Shown: piece after piece, positions 13,555-27,121 of the stretch
How positions within the stretch are numbered: position 1 is the first letter of the stretch
Layout of the letters: each line of letters opens with the position of its first letter
From: Camarhynchus parvulus
Lineage: Eukaryota > Chordata > Aves > Passeriformes > Thraupidae
Length of the DNA: 64,000 nt
Direction: 5' to 3'
Assembly (NCBI RefSeq): GCF_901933205.1
Contig: NC_044573.1
Coordinates: 33,576,993-33,640,992, forward strand
Made by a program: the position numbers and the translations under genes
Notes under the pieces: generated by a model
Database searches by the model: none
What the model was told of the DNA's origin: nothing
The model's input: the letters and a program-made list of their open reading frames with translations, nothing else

Positions 13555-13657
13555 TCCCTTAAGTGGCACTTAATGTTTGGTTGACAAGGTGCTCAAAGGT
13601 TGGACTCAAGGATCTTGGAGGTCTTTTTGAACCTTAATGATTCTGTGATTCTATTTT
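13555..13657 (+). mobile_element. CR1 LINE 3' tail fragment
   Basis: A short CR1 3' UTR end on +. It carries 'aaggttggactcaaggatcttggaggtc', then 'aaccttaatgattctgtgattctat', which ends in the ATTCTRTG octamer repeat that is the hallmark of CR1 3' ends in birds. Only about 100 bp is present, the usual result of strong 5' truncation. It has no coding capacity. Confidence 0.85.
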
Positions 13658-14479
13658 ATTATTACTGATGTTATCAAAATGTGATGGGAGATCCTGTTAA
13701 ACTACCTGGATGTTAAGACAACAGATTTTAGAGATTTTTGAGAAAATAATTCAGCCTGCTTATCTTAGCAGCTCTTAAAAGCATCTTTGTGGTGTCTTAC
13801 ATGATGTATGGTTGGGAAAAAAACAACAGCAGCTGAAAGCTTAAGGAAAGTCCTGTGGAAAGATTTCCTCAAGTCCCATTTAATGCTGCTACAGCAGAGC
13901 AGCCTGCATTTCCCAGTACTGAGAGCGCAGCAATAGGAAAGCTGCACAGTGGTGGAATAAGCACTGGAACTTTCCACTGCTCCTGGTGTACAGGGTGAAC
14001 TGCCACAGTAATGTGAGACAGTCATTGCCCCTTGCTCTCTCCTCCTCTGGGAGCAGAAAGTCAGCACTTGCTGACTGAGCAGTGTGAAACACCATTAGTT
14101 CTTTACTTTTCAGAGTGCTCCGAGCAGCAAGGACTGGATCATTATCTTGAAGTAATTTAGCACAATGTCCAAGTGTGCATTTAACTATAAGGAGTCACTT
14201 AAGGGTGCTGTGCTCAAATGCTTTACTGGACAGGGACCTGAGTTTGCAGCTGGCTGGTTGGAATGTCCTGTGCAGGCCTTACACTCAGGACTAACAGCTT
14301 AAGTGGTGCATAGGCTCTGAATAGCCCAAAGGATATGCTAATTCTTGCAGCACTTCTTAATTTTTGGTATTTTAATCAAATTGCTAGCAGTTGAGTAACT
14401 AGTGCAAAACTCACTGATGCAGGGACACCATGAAGCTATTAGAATTTTTTCTCTTACCTGTTTATTTCTATATAAAAGG

Positions 14480-14503
14480 TATTAATGGTAGTGGCCATTA
14501 ATA
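14480..14503. repeat. Short inverted repeat, 9-bp stem
   Basis: TATTAATGG at 14480-14488 pairs perfectly with CCATTAATA at 14495-14503 across a 6-nt loop. It is too short for a pre-miRNA and its function is unknown. Confidence 0.7.
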
Positions 14504-17500
14504 CAAGGAGTTCCCTTCTGTACTGTGTGAACTCCCATGTGACCCTCAGGAACTGATTTTCCTGATGGTGAATGATAAAAACCCAGAGTGCCTACTAATC
14601 ACTTGATAGGGAGCATAGCACATTCAGGCAGTGGTGGCAGCACTGCTCACCCCAAGAGTTTTAAAGAGTGGAACTGGCAGCCTATTAATTTAATCAGGCT
14701 GCACTCAGGTGCTGTCTGCCCTCTGGTACAAGAGCAGCCTGTTCCTGTCTGCTGCTCAAACTGACAAGCTGTTTCCCTAGTAATTAAATCATTATAAAGT
14801 AATGAGTTTGTCAAGTTAAAGAGGTATATGGTACTCTAAAAATGGAGGTGGGAACTGCTAACAATAATAACAAAAAAAGATTACTTGGGCTCTAGGAAGG
14901 CATAATGGACATATATTTCTTTCTTCTATTTTCACATCTGGATAAACAAAATGATAGATTGTTCCACAATAATTAAAAACTAAGTGTAGATGATCTTTAT
15001 AGACTGTTCTTTTGAAACAGATTTCAGTGTTTATCCTACTAATGCAATTAAAATTAATATGGATTAGAATAGTGATTTTTTTTAATAAAAGGTTAGATGT
15101 TTTCATAAGATTTTAAATTTTGTCAGATTTTTTTACTGGATAGGTTTAATTTTCAAGTATCCCTAGGAAAACTTATTTTTAACTTAGAATCTTCTAGATG
15201 CCATATCATGGATTTTTAAGTATTGCCCTTTTTCTAATTATTCTGTACTTTTGCTTCTCTCTTCTACTTTTCCTCCTTTCCATGAAGAAAAAAATTTTTT
15301 AAAAAGTATCTAAAATCTGTAGAAAGAGATTTGTCAAAAATCAGAAAAATAACTTCAGAAAAGCGGGAAATCCTTTAAAAACCACAATTCCAGACAGGAG
15401 TATTTCAACCAGCTCCAGTTGCACTTTTGACCAAATGTGCTCTGCAGACCACATTGGAATGATAGGCTTCAGCAATGAACAGGTTTTCTTAAAAATGAAA
15501 ATTATCAAAAGAACTGTTCCAGGCAGTAGAAACTCCAGTGTGGGACCTGTGTTAGGCTTAGCAAGTGGAAAAGGGATGGAGAGGTATATACAATGCCTCT
15601 TCTTCAAGGGAGGAAGGAGAAGAGAGGAATTGTACAGACTTGCTTGATGCTGTTAGGAGCTGCAAAAATCAGCTGGCTGAAACCCCAGCTCTTGTAAACT
15701 GAGATTACAGTTGAATACAGTTCATATTCACTCCAGTTGTGAATCTGTCCCAAGGAGGAATAACTTCAGCATGGTCTTAGGAAAGTATCGGAAATATCTG
15801 ACTTTGAGAGTGCAATCTGTGTGAGAATAGGAGAATTTTCAATGTTTGTCACTGGCCAAGGTGAAACGCTCGTTTGAAGATAACTGGAATGGCTAGGCCC
15901 CTGGAGACAAATTTTAGGGCATGGCCATTGGAGAGCCCTTTAGTAAACCCCTAGTGTTTTGCTGACCCATAATATGCTTCTTCTGTTTAGTTCCAGATCA
16001 TCTTCTGGCCTTGCTCGTCCCCTTTCTATCCCTGTTACATTTAATCAACCTGAGTACTGTTCACAGCTCCAGCTGTATTGATTCTTAGAACAGATTTCAG
16101 CAGAACCTAAGAAAGGAAGCATAGAGTGCTCCCTCTTTCTTTCTTTGACTGATGCTTTCTTTTACCCTACATGACAAAGTGATAGATGTACTTAGTTAAC
16201 TTCCTGCAAAATCATTAATGCCACCCTTGCCGGTTGGCTTCCCTGGTATTGGTTAAGTAGCTGTCACGCATTTGTTACCTGAGACGCTGCAATGATCTAT
16301 AATCGGACCATCCATCTTCTTCTGAGGCTGGTCCTACAGAACTGGTTTGAAGTGCATAGCTAAGGGAGATAAAACCTAGCACTCTTTCAGGCAATCAGAT
16401 TTTTCCTGGTTTTGCCTCAGATTAAAGCCGCAAGCTGGTGAAAGTTCACTTGGGAAAACTGAGGTAACTGTTCTGATGAGATTCCCCTGATACATCACTC
16501 TTTCTCCCCCCATGTGATGAGAGTCTACAGCAAAACAATTCACAACTACCTTCCCAATCCCCTTGACCCTTTAAAGGTCCTGAGGTCACCAGACCTGCTG
16601 TATAGGTGACTGCTCACCAGAAGGTTATCTGGTCTGATCCCTCATGTCCTCACTGAATTTCACCTTCACTCCTTCAATCCCCATTGAATTATGACATTTG
16701 ATAGGTGCTCTGCCAAAACTTATTATCCAAGAAGGGGTGACAGTCTCAGTCTTAAAATTAGGCACTTCAGACAATTCCATCATCATTCTCCACAGAGGCA
16801 TCTTCACCATGATCAAGAATGTCTTCTTATTCATCTGACTTTTTTCTTTATAGATTATAAAGACTTCTGTTACTCTGCATTTTTTCCCAGTGAAGATTTA
16901 TATACTAGTCAAAACATTTCTTGCAGTTTTGATAAACTAAATAATTATGAATTCTTTAAGACTGTAAGTTATTTTCTACACTCCTGAAGTGTATGGGTAG
17001 ATACTTTTCTGTACCTTACTTCATTCTGTCAACATTATTTGAAAGGTGTGGAGAACAAAATTTTATCCAGCTTTAAAACCAGCCTACAAAATACATGGAC
17101 AAAGGTAAAAATATGCTATTTCTCTTTTGTCCTACCTTGTTTATACAGTAAAGCCCATAGACTGGTTTCATCATAGTGGGAGTTCATCTACTCCAATTCC
17201 TAAAACTCTTTCCAATCTTGTGGAGAGACAGGAGAGCCATCTGTTTTGTGTGTTATTATGCAGAAATTCTATGTTCAACTGAGTTCAGCTAGCCAGATCC
17301 AATGTGTTTTCATTTATTTGTATCTAATTTCATTATTATCTTGTAATTGTTTAATGTTTTCTAGTCCATCTACTCCTCCCAACTTTTTGCAGCCGACAGC
17401 ACCCAGTCTACTGCATAACTAGTGAATATAGAGCAAAAATTCTTCATTTCATGATGATTTTTTGAATGATGGGAATTACAGAATTATGAATCCCTGCAAT

Positions 17501-18338
17501 GTGCATATCATTGATAATGATTAATAAAAAGAGTCAGAAGCATCATAGTGAGGCTTCAGTTACCTGGAATCTGTATGGTGTCCCATAGTTTGAAGAATAT
17601 AGAATGTTTGAAAACTTGTACAACCTTCCCAGCTGTACCATGACCGTGGTGCCTGTGAAAAAAGTTACACAAAGAGAAGCTCTACTTCTCTCAGAGAAGA
17701 ACTACCTTAAATTCCCCAAAGAAATGTTCCTCCCAAGGTGCAGCATCCTGCATTTGGATCCTGCACCTTTGGAGGAACAACCCCAGGCACTGATACAGGC
17801 TGGGGACTTCTGCATGGATGGGCAAAAAGCACTAAGATGTGGTCAAATGTAAAGATAAAACCCAAAAGTGGTTCCATGGGTGTTTTGTTGCTTTGTGATT
17901 GTAAGTTCTGCAAGGCCAAAGACTGCAAATGTGTATATTGCTAGCTAAACTTGCTTATATTATTTTGACGCAGACTGTTGACTAAATCCAAGGCTAAATG
18001 GACTTAGTGGCACCTAGACTTACCAGAGAAGTTTAGAATTCAAGGAGATCTTGCTGAAGCTCATAACAGAACATGAGGGGCCACAGCCTGATTATGCTAG
18101 ACTCCATTGTAATAGATCATAGAGTTGTTGCTTAGATACTGCATTGTGGAAGTGTTTATGTATAATAAAACAAGTCATAATCACCCACATAATCTGTTCT
18201 ACTTCTTGTGCCTGGCTGAGAACCTTCTCTCAAATCCTCTGCTATAGACAGTCAGATTCTGTTCTTAGACCTGCTGGTGTAAATTCTTTGTGTTGCTGTT
18301 GATGAGAATTACACCAGAGTAACACAGATAACTTCTTG

Positions 18339-18366
18339 TGCATCACATTCAATGCATCACATTCAG
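18339..18366. repeat. Two-copy 14-bp tandem duplication
   Basis: The unit TGCATCACATTCA(A/G) occurs twice in direct succession, differing only in the last base. This is probably a replication-slippage duplication. Confidence 0.8.
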
Positions 18367-21300
18367 ATCACAGTTTGAGATTGCATCTACATTAACCAGG
18401 GGATGGGAGAAAAGTTTTCATACTTTTAAAACCACAGTTCAATATTTTTTTTAAACTTTTGATTTTTAGTAAAACTGGTCTAAAAAATTTACAAGTGAAA
18501 AGTATTTTGTACCAAAACTTCCCCTTTCTCTTCCCCTGCTCCTAAATATTTGCCTGCAAGTTTTGCAGTTTCTATAGTTGTTGGTAGATGTCTTCATCCT
18601 AGCTCCTAGCCTCTTAACCAGGAAAATTAAGATTTAATTTGGTTTAAATAATAAATTAGTGATATAAATAAGCAGACTATTTTACTTTTCCTTTTTTCCT
18701 CACCAGTTTTCAAAAGTATGAACCTGTTCATGGACAATTTTTTTTGAAATGAATATACAGTGAGGACCCACACTTGTGATTAAAGGCTGCATGCACATTT
18801 TACATTTTATGGAATAGAGACCTGTTTTCCTATTGCAGTGGTACAGGGCTGGAACTTTTGTGTAGGGTACATACAAGCCTTATTTCTTATCATACTATAA
18901 AAGAATTTATAAAATCAGGCAAATTCTTATGGGTGAAAATTAGAGACTCAGCACTTAGCATTAGACACTGGCATTCAAAAACTTAGACACCTTGTCTTGC
19001 ACAGTCATTTTGCTTTTGTTTTTCTTGCTGTATCTTGTTTTCCTCACCAAATTTTCAGTACTGTTCTGTTTTCTGTCTTTCTGTGTATTTCTGCTGCAGC
19101 ACCTGGGTGTTCAGACACTGGCAGCTCCTGAATGTCATTGCTTTGAAGGAACTGAATTCCTCTAATTTTATTCACCTGCTCTCTCATAGGGGGTGACAGA
19201 TGACAAACACAGAGAGAGGAAGGAGTAGCATGACCATTAGTATTAGTGTGAGCATCCCATAGCTTGTTGAGAATAATAGTGCCTTTGCTTTGTTAAAAGT
19301 GTTAGTTGTGAATGCAAAATACAGATGTTCCTCGAATAACAAATGCAATCAATTGGTGTATTGTGTAGTGAAAAAACTTTTCTTGCATTGAATCTTGCTT
19401 TTCCCTTCCATTCTCTAGCCAATGTTCAAATTCAGCCATTTATATCACATATGTAGCATGATATCCATGAAGGAAGTAAAGTGTCTCCAGGACCTGTGTG
19501 GTGCTGTAAGTGTAACCACAATGGTTCTCCACTTGGCACCATTCTTTTCATTTTTACTCAGGCTGTTATACTATTATTGCTTCTGTAGTGTCATATTCCA
19601 TACAGGTTTCTCAGTGGAGTGTCTCTTGCTGGCACTTGTTAGTGTCTTTCAAACAAATTTTTACTGCTGGTCCCTGTCTTGTCTTCCCACCTGTTTAAGT
19701 GGATGCCCATTGTCATGTCACAGGTGTCACACTGCTTGCTGTTACCATGTGGTTCTGCTGAGCTCTGGTATGCACTGTCCCCGTCTGATGTGTGAAGCAG
19801 ACCCGCTTCTGACAGTGAGCCCCTGGATGCCATTTCAAGTGTGTGCCCACTTTGCTTAACAGTATCCCCAGCACACTCTACTTTCTAATAGGGTTAAATT
19901 TCTGGTTTGAGACTTAGATAAAGGTCCTTTTTAAAATCTTTTTACTTATTGCAGAATGAAATAAGACCACGCTGTGTCAGTGTTGCATATTTTGCAAGGC
20001 TATTCCATCTACAGATTCTGCTGAAGGTGTTGTTGGCAATCTTAATAAAAATTGTGAATGACAGATCATAACCCAGAGGCTACTCAGCTACTGGACCTGG
20101 GGTATCAGATGCAGAGCAGATGCCTACCTTGGAGAGCACCTCACATCTTTGAACCAGAAGCAGCAGCTGTATTTGCTGGGAGCTTTCCAGTATGTTGCCT
20201 GTGCTACCTTTATGTTAGATGGAATGGATTTATTTATCCATAGGGAGTTAGTGATCTCATTTTTTATTACTATTTTCCAAATGAAAAAGAAATTTGTTTT
20301 CTGTAGCAAAATCTACTGTTGCATCTATTGTGCCACACTTCTAGCAATTATTTTTTATTCCAGTTGCTGACTAAGAGCAGAGATCTATTGTATGAATAGC
20401 TCTTGAATTGTTCCTGTAGTTCTCCTCAGCCTATTCTGAAATTTAGTTGGAAGATATATGAGAATGTTTCACTAAACTTTGTTCTTTTCTTGTTAAGAAA
20501 AAAAATCAAAACATGGAAAAACCTCAAAATATGCAAGATTGAGTCACTTCTGATCTTACTGTAGAGTTTGGTCCCTCCGGAAAAATTAAAATGAATATGT
20601 TAGTGCAGAATACGTGGTTATACCCAAGAAAGGAGTATGCTGCTCCAAACCTTAGACCAAATATTGAGGAAAAAGTCAGAACTGAGAAATTTTTGTTATG
20701 GTTTCAGTTTGTCTCCACAGATTGTAAATTGCAATGTCAGTATATGTCTGGGTGTTTTTTCCCCACAGTGAGTTATTCTGTACAAGGATTAGATACATCC
20801 ATTCTTTGATATGTGAAGTGGAATCTCCAGTGTCTTTCCATTATGGAGATTATAGAAGTCTTATAAGTGTGTTTTACTTGCCTATGGGCACCAGGGCTCT
20901 TGAAAAATATATTTCAGGAACAGGAGTACAGCTTGAAACATTTTAGCTGCTTTTATCTGAAGCACTCGTGGTAATTATTGCTTTTCATTATCATCTTGTT
21001 ATCTGGCTATTTATCATTTCATATGGAAGATGATTTTGTGACCAGGTCTGATGCTGACACAGAGCTAGGAAAAAGCACAAAGAACTTTGCTTCAAAAGTA
21101 ATCTTATTTCCTAGCCATATTTATGGAAGACCCTTCAGGAACTTAGCGCAATATTTTTGCTTGTAGTCAAATTTTCAATGAGCTGTGTACATGATACAAT
21201 TTCTGTTGGACATAGAAGCATATATTTCTGATTAAAAAATAATTCTAGTGTTTGATAATATCTAGAGGCCGAAATCAGAATTGAACTTTTGTGGGCTACA

Positions 21301-24276
21301 ATACATAGCTATATTATGACACAATGGATTCTGCCTCAAAGAGTAATAAGGGGAAGACGGGAATCTCAGGTAATCTCAGCTGTAGGGAGAAGTGTTACTT
21401 TAAAAGGTTTCTGAACCATTTCAGCTTTTAATGTCCTAGTATTACCTGTCTTATCAATGATAAATGGTTAGTACTTTATACTTTTGCAAAAGGACTTACA
21501 GACCTTGCTTTATTCATTTGTATTTTCAGAATGATGGATTATGATATGACTCCTTCAATGTTTGGTGCTAGAAGAAATCCGGCCTTTTTAACAGATATGT
21601 GATGAAGCTAAATACAAAAGAGCCAACTAAACCATTGGTAGAAAACCTATTCAGTGTTTAACACTTTGCTGTTATGCTTCTCATGCAGGAAAAAATCTCA
21701 CTGACCTCAGGGAGAAAGATTTATCTGTGGGAATAGGGTTATTGTGTTGGTATAAAAGAAGATTTACCTTCCAAATATATATAGTTCATAAATATGCCTC
21801 TCCAAAACAGCAGCGTTCTGGGCATTCTTTCTTGTGAACAATAAGCATAAGCCAAAATTGCTGACATGGATTTAAAATATAAACTTTTCTTGAACGGTAT
21901 GAAATCTAAGAAAAGAAAAGCCCACAAGATAAATAAAGTGTATTTTAAATCATTAAATTACACTGTAGAAAATGTTTATTATGAACTTCTGAGGTGTTGC
22001 CAGCTTTGAGCTAATTGGCCAATGTTACTTCTCCATGAAATAGATGGATGAAGCAATTCATAAACCACTCATTTTCATTGGTGATATTTGGTGTATTTCA
22101 TATCTGCCCACTTGAGAGTAGAATTTTAAATATTAATGCACCATCCAGGCATATAAACATCTGTATCACAGTCCTGTTGACAGAAAGGTTGTGCTATAAA
22201 CTGCACTTACTAGAATTAAATCTGGAAAATTCTATTCAAAGTGTTAGTTTTCTTGTCTTTAAATCAGAGCAATGCAGGAAAAGAATATAACTGAGCTACC
22301 AGTGATAGCACTGGCAAAATTTAGGTGTTAAACTGCTGCAAAGCAAAGTATTAACTGCATGGTATGTGTAATCCTGCTTCCCAGTGACTAGCGATAGTAT
22401 TAACAGAATTCCTCTTCTGGCAAGTAAAGAGTCTTAAAAAATATTGTGTATCAAACCTTGATTACTAGTTCTCAAAGCTGACTTTAGTTCTTGGTGCTAT
22501 TAGTAGTAAGTCAGATGTCTCATACTGAAAAATTCCATGAGGGTGGGAAGAGGAGCCACAATTCCTTGTAAATATTTTGTCAAGGAAAATTGTAAAAGAG
22601 GCATCAGATACTTACAAAATGTGCCCCTGCTTCCAAAAAAGTAAGTGTGAAAGAAAAGGAAAGAAAAGCAGAACAGCTTATACACATTATACTCTATATT
22701 AGCAAAAAGATTTAAAGCTCAATCGGAACTATGTAGGATAAAATAGTAATTTGTTCACTGCTAATAAGATCTGCAACATTTAATAAATATTGGACTACTA
22801 TTAAAGGAGATAATAACTGCCATATTCTAAAAATATTCAAGAAATCAATAGTGAAACAATGAATCTAACCATATATTTTCTTTTCCATGAGAGCATTCTT
22901 TTAAAAATTGTTTCCAACATTACAGGCAATAGTGAGAAAAATGTCAGGCATAAGCTCTGTTTGGGTGAGAACAACCTGCAGAGAGGGCTAAATTTAGAAA
23001 TATGCATTCAGTGAACTCTCAAATTAAAGTCTAAGTGAAACCTAGACAAACCTGCTGAAGACTGAAAATTCTCTAGAGAATGGAGTTACATCACTATAGA
23101 ATTGTTTATGTGACAGGTTAGAAGATAATATTTTAATAGCAGTCATTGTATACGACTTATTGTTGCTGTGAGTCAGAATACAATTACTTAATTTCTGTAA
23201 GGTTTTGCTTCTTTTTTGAAGGTTAACATTATTGTAAAAGATCAGATTTTTTTTTGATTTTGCATTGGGTGATTGGTTTACTGGAATGTTTGATTAATTC
23301 TCTATATCAGTAGCTAAATTCAGACCTTGTTAAGAAAATGAGTTTGTTTTATTTCACAGGACTCTTGAGTGATTTATTCAGAGATAAGTATAAAGGACCT
23401 TTGAAAACCCATCAGTAAGGTCTCTCTCATTCTGTGCATCTGCTCCATACAGAAAGCAATGATCTTCTGCATGAGAAGTTAATGGATATTAAAAATGGTC
23501 TCTCAGCAAGGCCATATTTTTATAAAATTGGGATGAACCAGGGTCAAAATCAGTGGTAATCAGTGCTGACAAAAGAAGTACATCACTGTGAGAAATAAGC
23601 TCACATCATGCAATGAACTGAAAAAAGCCAGCTCTTGGAACCAGAATGAATCATCTACTTGTGGAATTTTTTTAACATCTTGGTCATGAAAAGCTGAAGA
23701 TAACTCTGGAGGATGGAGAGGTTACACCTGAATGCTCTTGCCATTATTTTCAGATGTGCATAAGGCATTGGTATTCAGAATTCTCTTTTTTTTCTATGAA
23801 GTAGGGCAAACACTCAGGAAAATATTCTGAGAGAAAGACTAACTGCTATGTTTTATATGTAGATTCAAATTTATTTTGGTCAGTTGTAGAGTTAGGCTTA
23901 TCATGTTTGAATGTGAATTCAGGTAGGCTTGGGTAAATAAAATCCATGTTCAGATTTAGAAGTGTTTGTGGATAAGTAAATGTTTGTTGCAGAGTTTGAG
24001 GTTGCTTATTAGCTAGTTCACTGAATCAGAAAAGGTCCATTTTAGAGAAGATCCTATACCATCTGATGATGTAGCCACCTCTTTGATGTCCCATTGCAGT
24101 TGCTTTATGATCAGGACAGGTATTGCAGGTCTTGGCAGTCCTATCAAGTCTCTTCAGGTGCTGCATGGTGGTGTGTGAGAGCTGGGGAAGAATCCTCTTG
24201 TTCCAGAAGGGAAACCCTTCCTGTATGACCATGTTTCCGCTCCTGTCTGTGGTTGCCATGGAGGCAGTGCAGGGTA

Positions 24277-24282
24277 ATGAGG
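24277..24282. repeat. Left target-site repeat of LTR A copy 2
   Basis: Reads atgagg directly before the LTR. The right site is ataagg at 24597-24602, one mismatch in six. Confidence 0.55.
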
Positions 24283-24596
24283 TGTGGAGGGATAGAACAT
24301 AAGAAAATAAAGATAGTGCAGAAGGTAGTCTCACATCTGAGGAGTTGCAGCTGCACTAATCACCAAAGATGAGGAACAGGCCCGCCCTTAACAGGCCACA
24401 GCTGTGTCCAATAAGAAGACAAGTGCTACAAAGGGAGTGGGTTAGCTGGTTGAAGAGAGTTGGAGTCAGTTTGTCGTACTGTGAAGGGAGATGGATTTTG
24501 TTGGCTGTGCTGTGAAGAAGAAGGAGTCAGTGTTGTAGGAGATGCCCATGAGAAATCACTGAGAAGGTATGGAACTTTTGCAATAAGATGACAACA
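24283..24596 (+). mobile_element. Solo LTR, family A, copy 2 (314 bp)
   Basis: This second copy of the LTR at 10800-11119 is on the same strand. It begins TGTGGAGGGATAG and ends GATGACAACA. Shared blocks run end to end: 'aaaataaagatagtgcagaa', 'gaggagttgcagctg', 'ttaacaggccacagctgtgt' and 'aacttttgcaataagatg'. A clean CCAAT at about 24408 precedes a TACAAA box, supporting the + orientation. Each copy has its own different target-site repeat, so the two are independent insertions and not the ends of one provirus. Small indels account for the 6-bp length difference. Confidence 0.75.
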
Positions 24597-24602
24597 ATAA
24601 GG
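24597..24602. repeat. Right target-site repeat of LTR A copy 2
   Basis: Reads ataagg directly after the LTR and pairs with atgagg at 24277-24282. Confidence 0.55.
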
Positions 24603-26367
24603 GGTGATGTTCTTGGGACACCTGAGATTAAGGAATCTCCTGGAGGAAAGTAAAAAGAAAATGTTGCAAAGGCAAGGCTGTCTTTTTCTTATTGGAGTTT
24701 CCTTCGGAGCCTAAGCAGAAACATGCTCTTGGCCTGACTAACCAAGTACAGCATAGTGGAAATCAAACCTTCAAAGTAGGTGCTTTACTTTCCTATGTGG
24801 TCTGTGTCAAAAATTTAATACCAAAAAAAGTGTGATTTTTTTTTCTGGATCTAGTATACTGGCTTAAACTGCTGGAAATGCCGCACAAAAAAGTTGTGAG
24901 GCCTGGCCCTTTCCAGAGCCGTTTTTTTGCAAAGGGCTTATAGCCTGGTGTTCTCTTTTGCACCAAGGTCATTGTCACAGTGAACTGGGCAAACAGCTGC
25001 TCTCTTTGGAGAATCTTCTGCTTCCTACTTGTTGGTGCTTCTCTGTTGGCTTTTCTGGTGGAAGAAGAGGCTTAAGCATTTTCTAATTGCCATCAAGGAC
25101 AGAGACTGATTAAGGTAGTGAGCTTGGCTTTGCCTGAAGGCTGTAGGGCTCCAGGATCAGAGGCCCCATCACTGCAGGACTTGGGAGTCCTGTAATGTCT
25201 GGAGGGGAGGTTATGCATGTTTGAAAACTGGTGCTGTGAGTGGCATACTTAGATCTGAAATAGTGTTACTCTGCTGGCTTGAGGACCTTGACTTCAAGGA
25301 GCTTTAGCAAGTGTTTTTGTTTGCACTCTCCCCCACAACATGCTCCATTTCACAGGGGTCTTTCTCCTAGAATATCAGAAATAAGCTCATAGGTTCTCCT
25401 CTTTAGGATTTTCTACTCTTCTCATGCTTCAAATGCATGTTCTGAAGCGTTCCCACACCTCTTCTTCTTTCATTATGTAATTCTGAAGCATTCTTTAGGC
25501 TGCGCTAGCATGGAGAACATGAGTTTACACACTCCCAGGAAAAGTAGAGAATCAACATTTTTCAAAATAGGCAAGTATTCTGACCTTTTGATTATTGGGT
25601 GAAAAGAGAATATAACTTTATGAAGCAGAAGTTGAACAATTTGTTGCCTATTCTAACAGGGTTGCAAGACAGGGCAAGCAGAGAAAAAATAAGGTCTAAG
25701 ACTCGACAGGAGGAAAATTAGGTGCTGACATGTCCCCAGGGTAAGATGAGAAGTTTTGCAAATGCCTGTATCACTTGATTGTTGACACAGATGGTCACAG
25801 AAATCTTTAAGCACAAGTTCCTCTGGTGAATTGTTAAATCTATGCTAGAACTGATAATATTTTGTGCTTATGGGGTTTATGGTATTTCCTTTTTGGCAGG
25901 CTTTAATAACTGCCTCTTCTATACCCCTAGGAAACGTCAGGAGTTCTTTATTATAGCCCAGGAAATGCTGAAGCCTGGGGCTGGAAGTCTTAAACATTTG
26001 TATTTATTACCATTTATCTAGCCACAATAATAATGTTAAAGTACAAAGTAACCAAGAAGGTACAGAATAGAAAAGCACTGAATTCTCAAGATCAATTCAC
26101 TCAATCAAGCAGAATATGTCCTTGGACAAAGGGACACTGATTTCTGACCAGCAATTTAATTCCAATTTTGAAGGATGCAGTAGGAATTAATGGATACATC
26201 ACCTATGGATAAAGAAAGGAATTTCTCCCTGGGTAGCTGGTAGTTAGGTTTGCTGAACCAAATATTGCACTTTGTGAAATCCAGTCCTTGCAACTCAGGT
26301 GCAAATATTAATACTTGGTTTAAAATATTTTTCAGTGTTACCTAGTAACAGAAGACACAAGGCTCTC
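24603..26367. other. Non-coding DNA, nothing recognised
   Basis: No exon, RNA gene or repeat family was recognised, and open frames are short. Confidence 0.5.
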
Positions 26368-27121
26368 TGTTAGGATCTGATTATTTTGACTACTAGAGAG
26401 ATGCCTCTGCCTAAACTCAGGTGCAAGTGAGACCATATGCAGAAGTCAATAGTATGGATTTTATTCAACAGCAAATGTGGGATAGAGATAGAAAAAAATA
26501 AAAAAAGGAGGAGGGAGAGAGTGTCGGAGCAGAGCCACAGATTAATTAGGGAGATAGCCACTGCCCCTGTGGATCCTGCAGCATCCCATTGGTCCTTCTT
26601 CACTCCTCCTCTTGGTGGGGGAGTCCTATGAAACACAGGCTCCCATGGGTTAATATACATTCAGGTACTCATGGGGGTGCCAAGCACCTCCCTTGTTGGG
26701 GGGAGTTTTGCCCTGTCTTTTGCTAAACTGTGGATATTTTGTAACACTGGATCATGTGAAGTTTTCCGGCAGAAGGCCTCAGGAATCAGACAGTGGGCTA
26801 TGGCTTGCCAGACCCAGCCAGAGCTGATTTTCAGGAGAGCTGCTGAGTTCACTTTCCTTGTGGATTCATTCCTTCCACCCCAGCCCTGTTTACTTAGACC
26901 TGAGATAACCGAACAATACTACTACCTTTATTTTTTCTTAAGTTCCTGTCAGGTGGCTTAACTCACAGCCCAAATTCCTGGAATCCAGGAGGCATATTTT
27001 GGGGCTGGTGGTTGAGTTGTTGCAGATGAGCAGTTGCTTCTTTATAGAGTTTTCTGTAGCAGGCAAAGTCCTTCATTGAGCTTTGCAATATTTGAACCAT
27101 TAACCATTAATATCTCTCACA
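26368..27121 (-). mobile_element. LTR-like repeat, family B, copy 1 (~750 bp)
   Basis: This is homologous to 36643-37585 at both ends. At the left, both start TGTTA.GA.CTGATTATT, then share 'gagagatgcctctgcct', 'gtgagaccatatgc.aaagtcaatagtat' and 'cccattgg.ccttctt'. At the right, both share 'gacctgaga.aac', 'ggtggctta' and 'gcagtt.cttctttat'. Read on the minus strand, a CCAAT box (ATTGG on + at about 26590) precedes an AATAAAAT signal (about 26457), followed by some 90 bp ending in TAACA. That is the usual U3-R-U5 order, so the element is probably a minus-strand LTR. The right boundary is uncertain, and no clear target-site repeat was found for this copy. Confidence 0.6.

Larger units (their letters stand above)
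13660..24276. other. Long non-coding stretch without a recognised gene
   Basis: Ten kilobases with no convincing exon. The longest frame, 19422-19859 on + (145 codons), has a Cys/Leu/Ser-rich translation from T-rich DNA and no family resemblance. A 24-nt hairpin lies at 14480-14503 and a 14-bp tandem duplication at 18339-18366. A weak CR1-like phrase occurs near 17183 but is not called. The stretch is consistent with intron or intergenic DNA. Confidence 0.5.

Noticed and set aside
17175..17230. CR1-like antisense phrase 'gggagttcatctactccaat'
   Set aside because: A single short block without the flanking CR1 order, so probably chance.
19422..19859. 145-codon + frame as a membrane protein gene
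   Set aside because: The Leu/Cys/Phe-rich translation comes from T-rich DNA, there are no splice or promoter features, and no family resemblance was seen.
10800..24596. LTR A copies as the two ends of a single provirus
   Set aside because: Each copy has its own, different 6-bp target repeat, the 13 kb between them shows no retroviral gene blocks, and no primer-binding site follows the first LTR.
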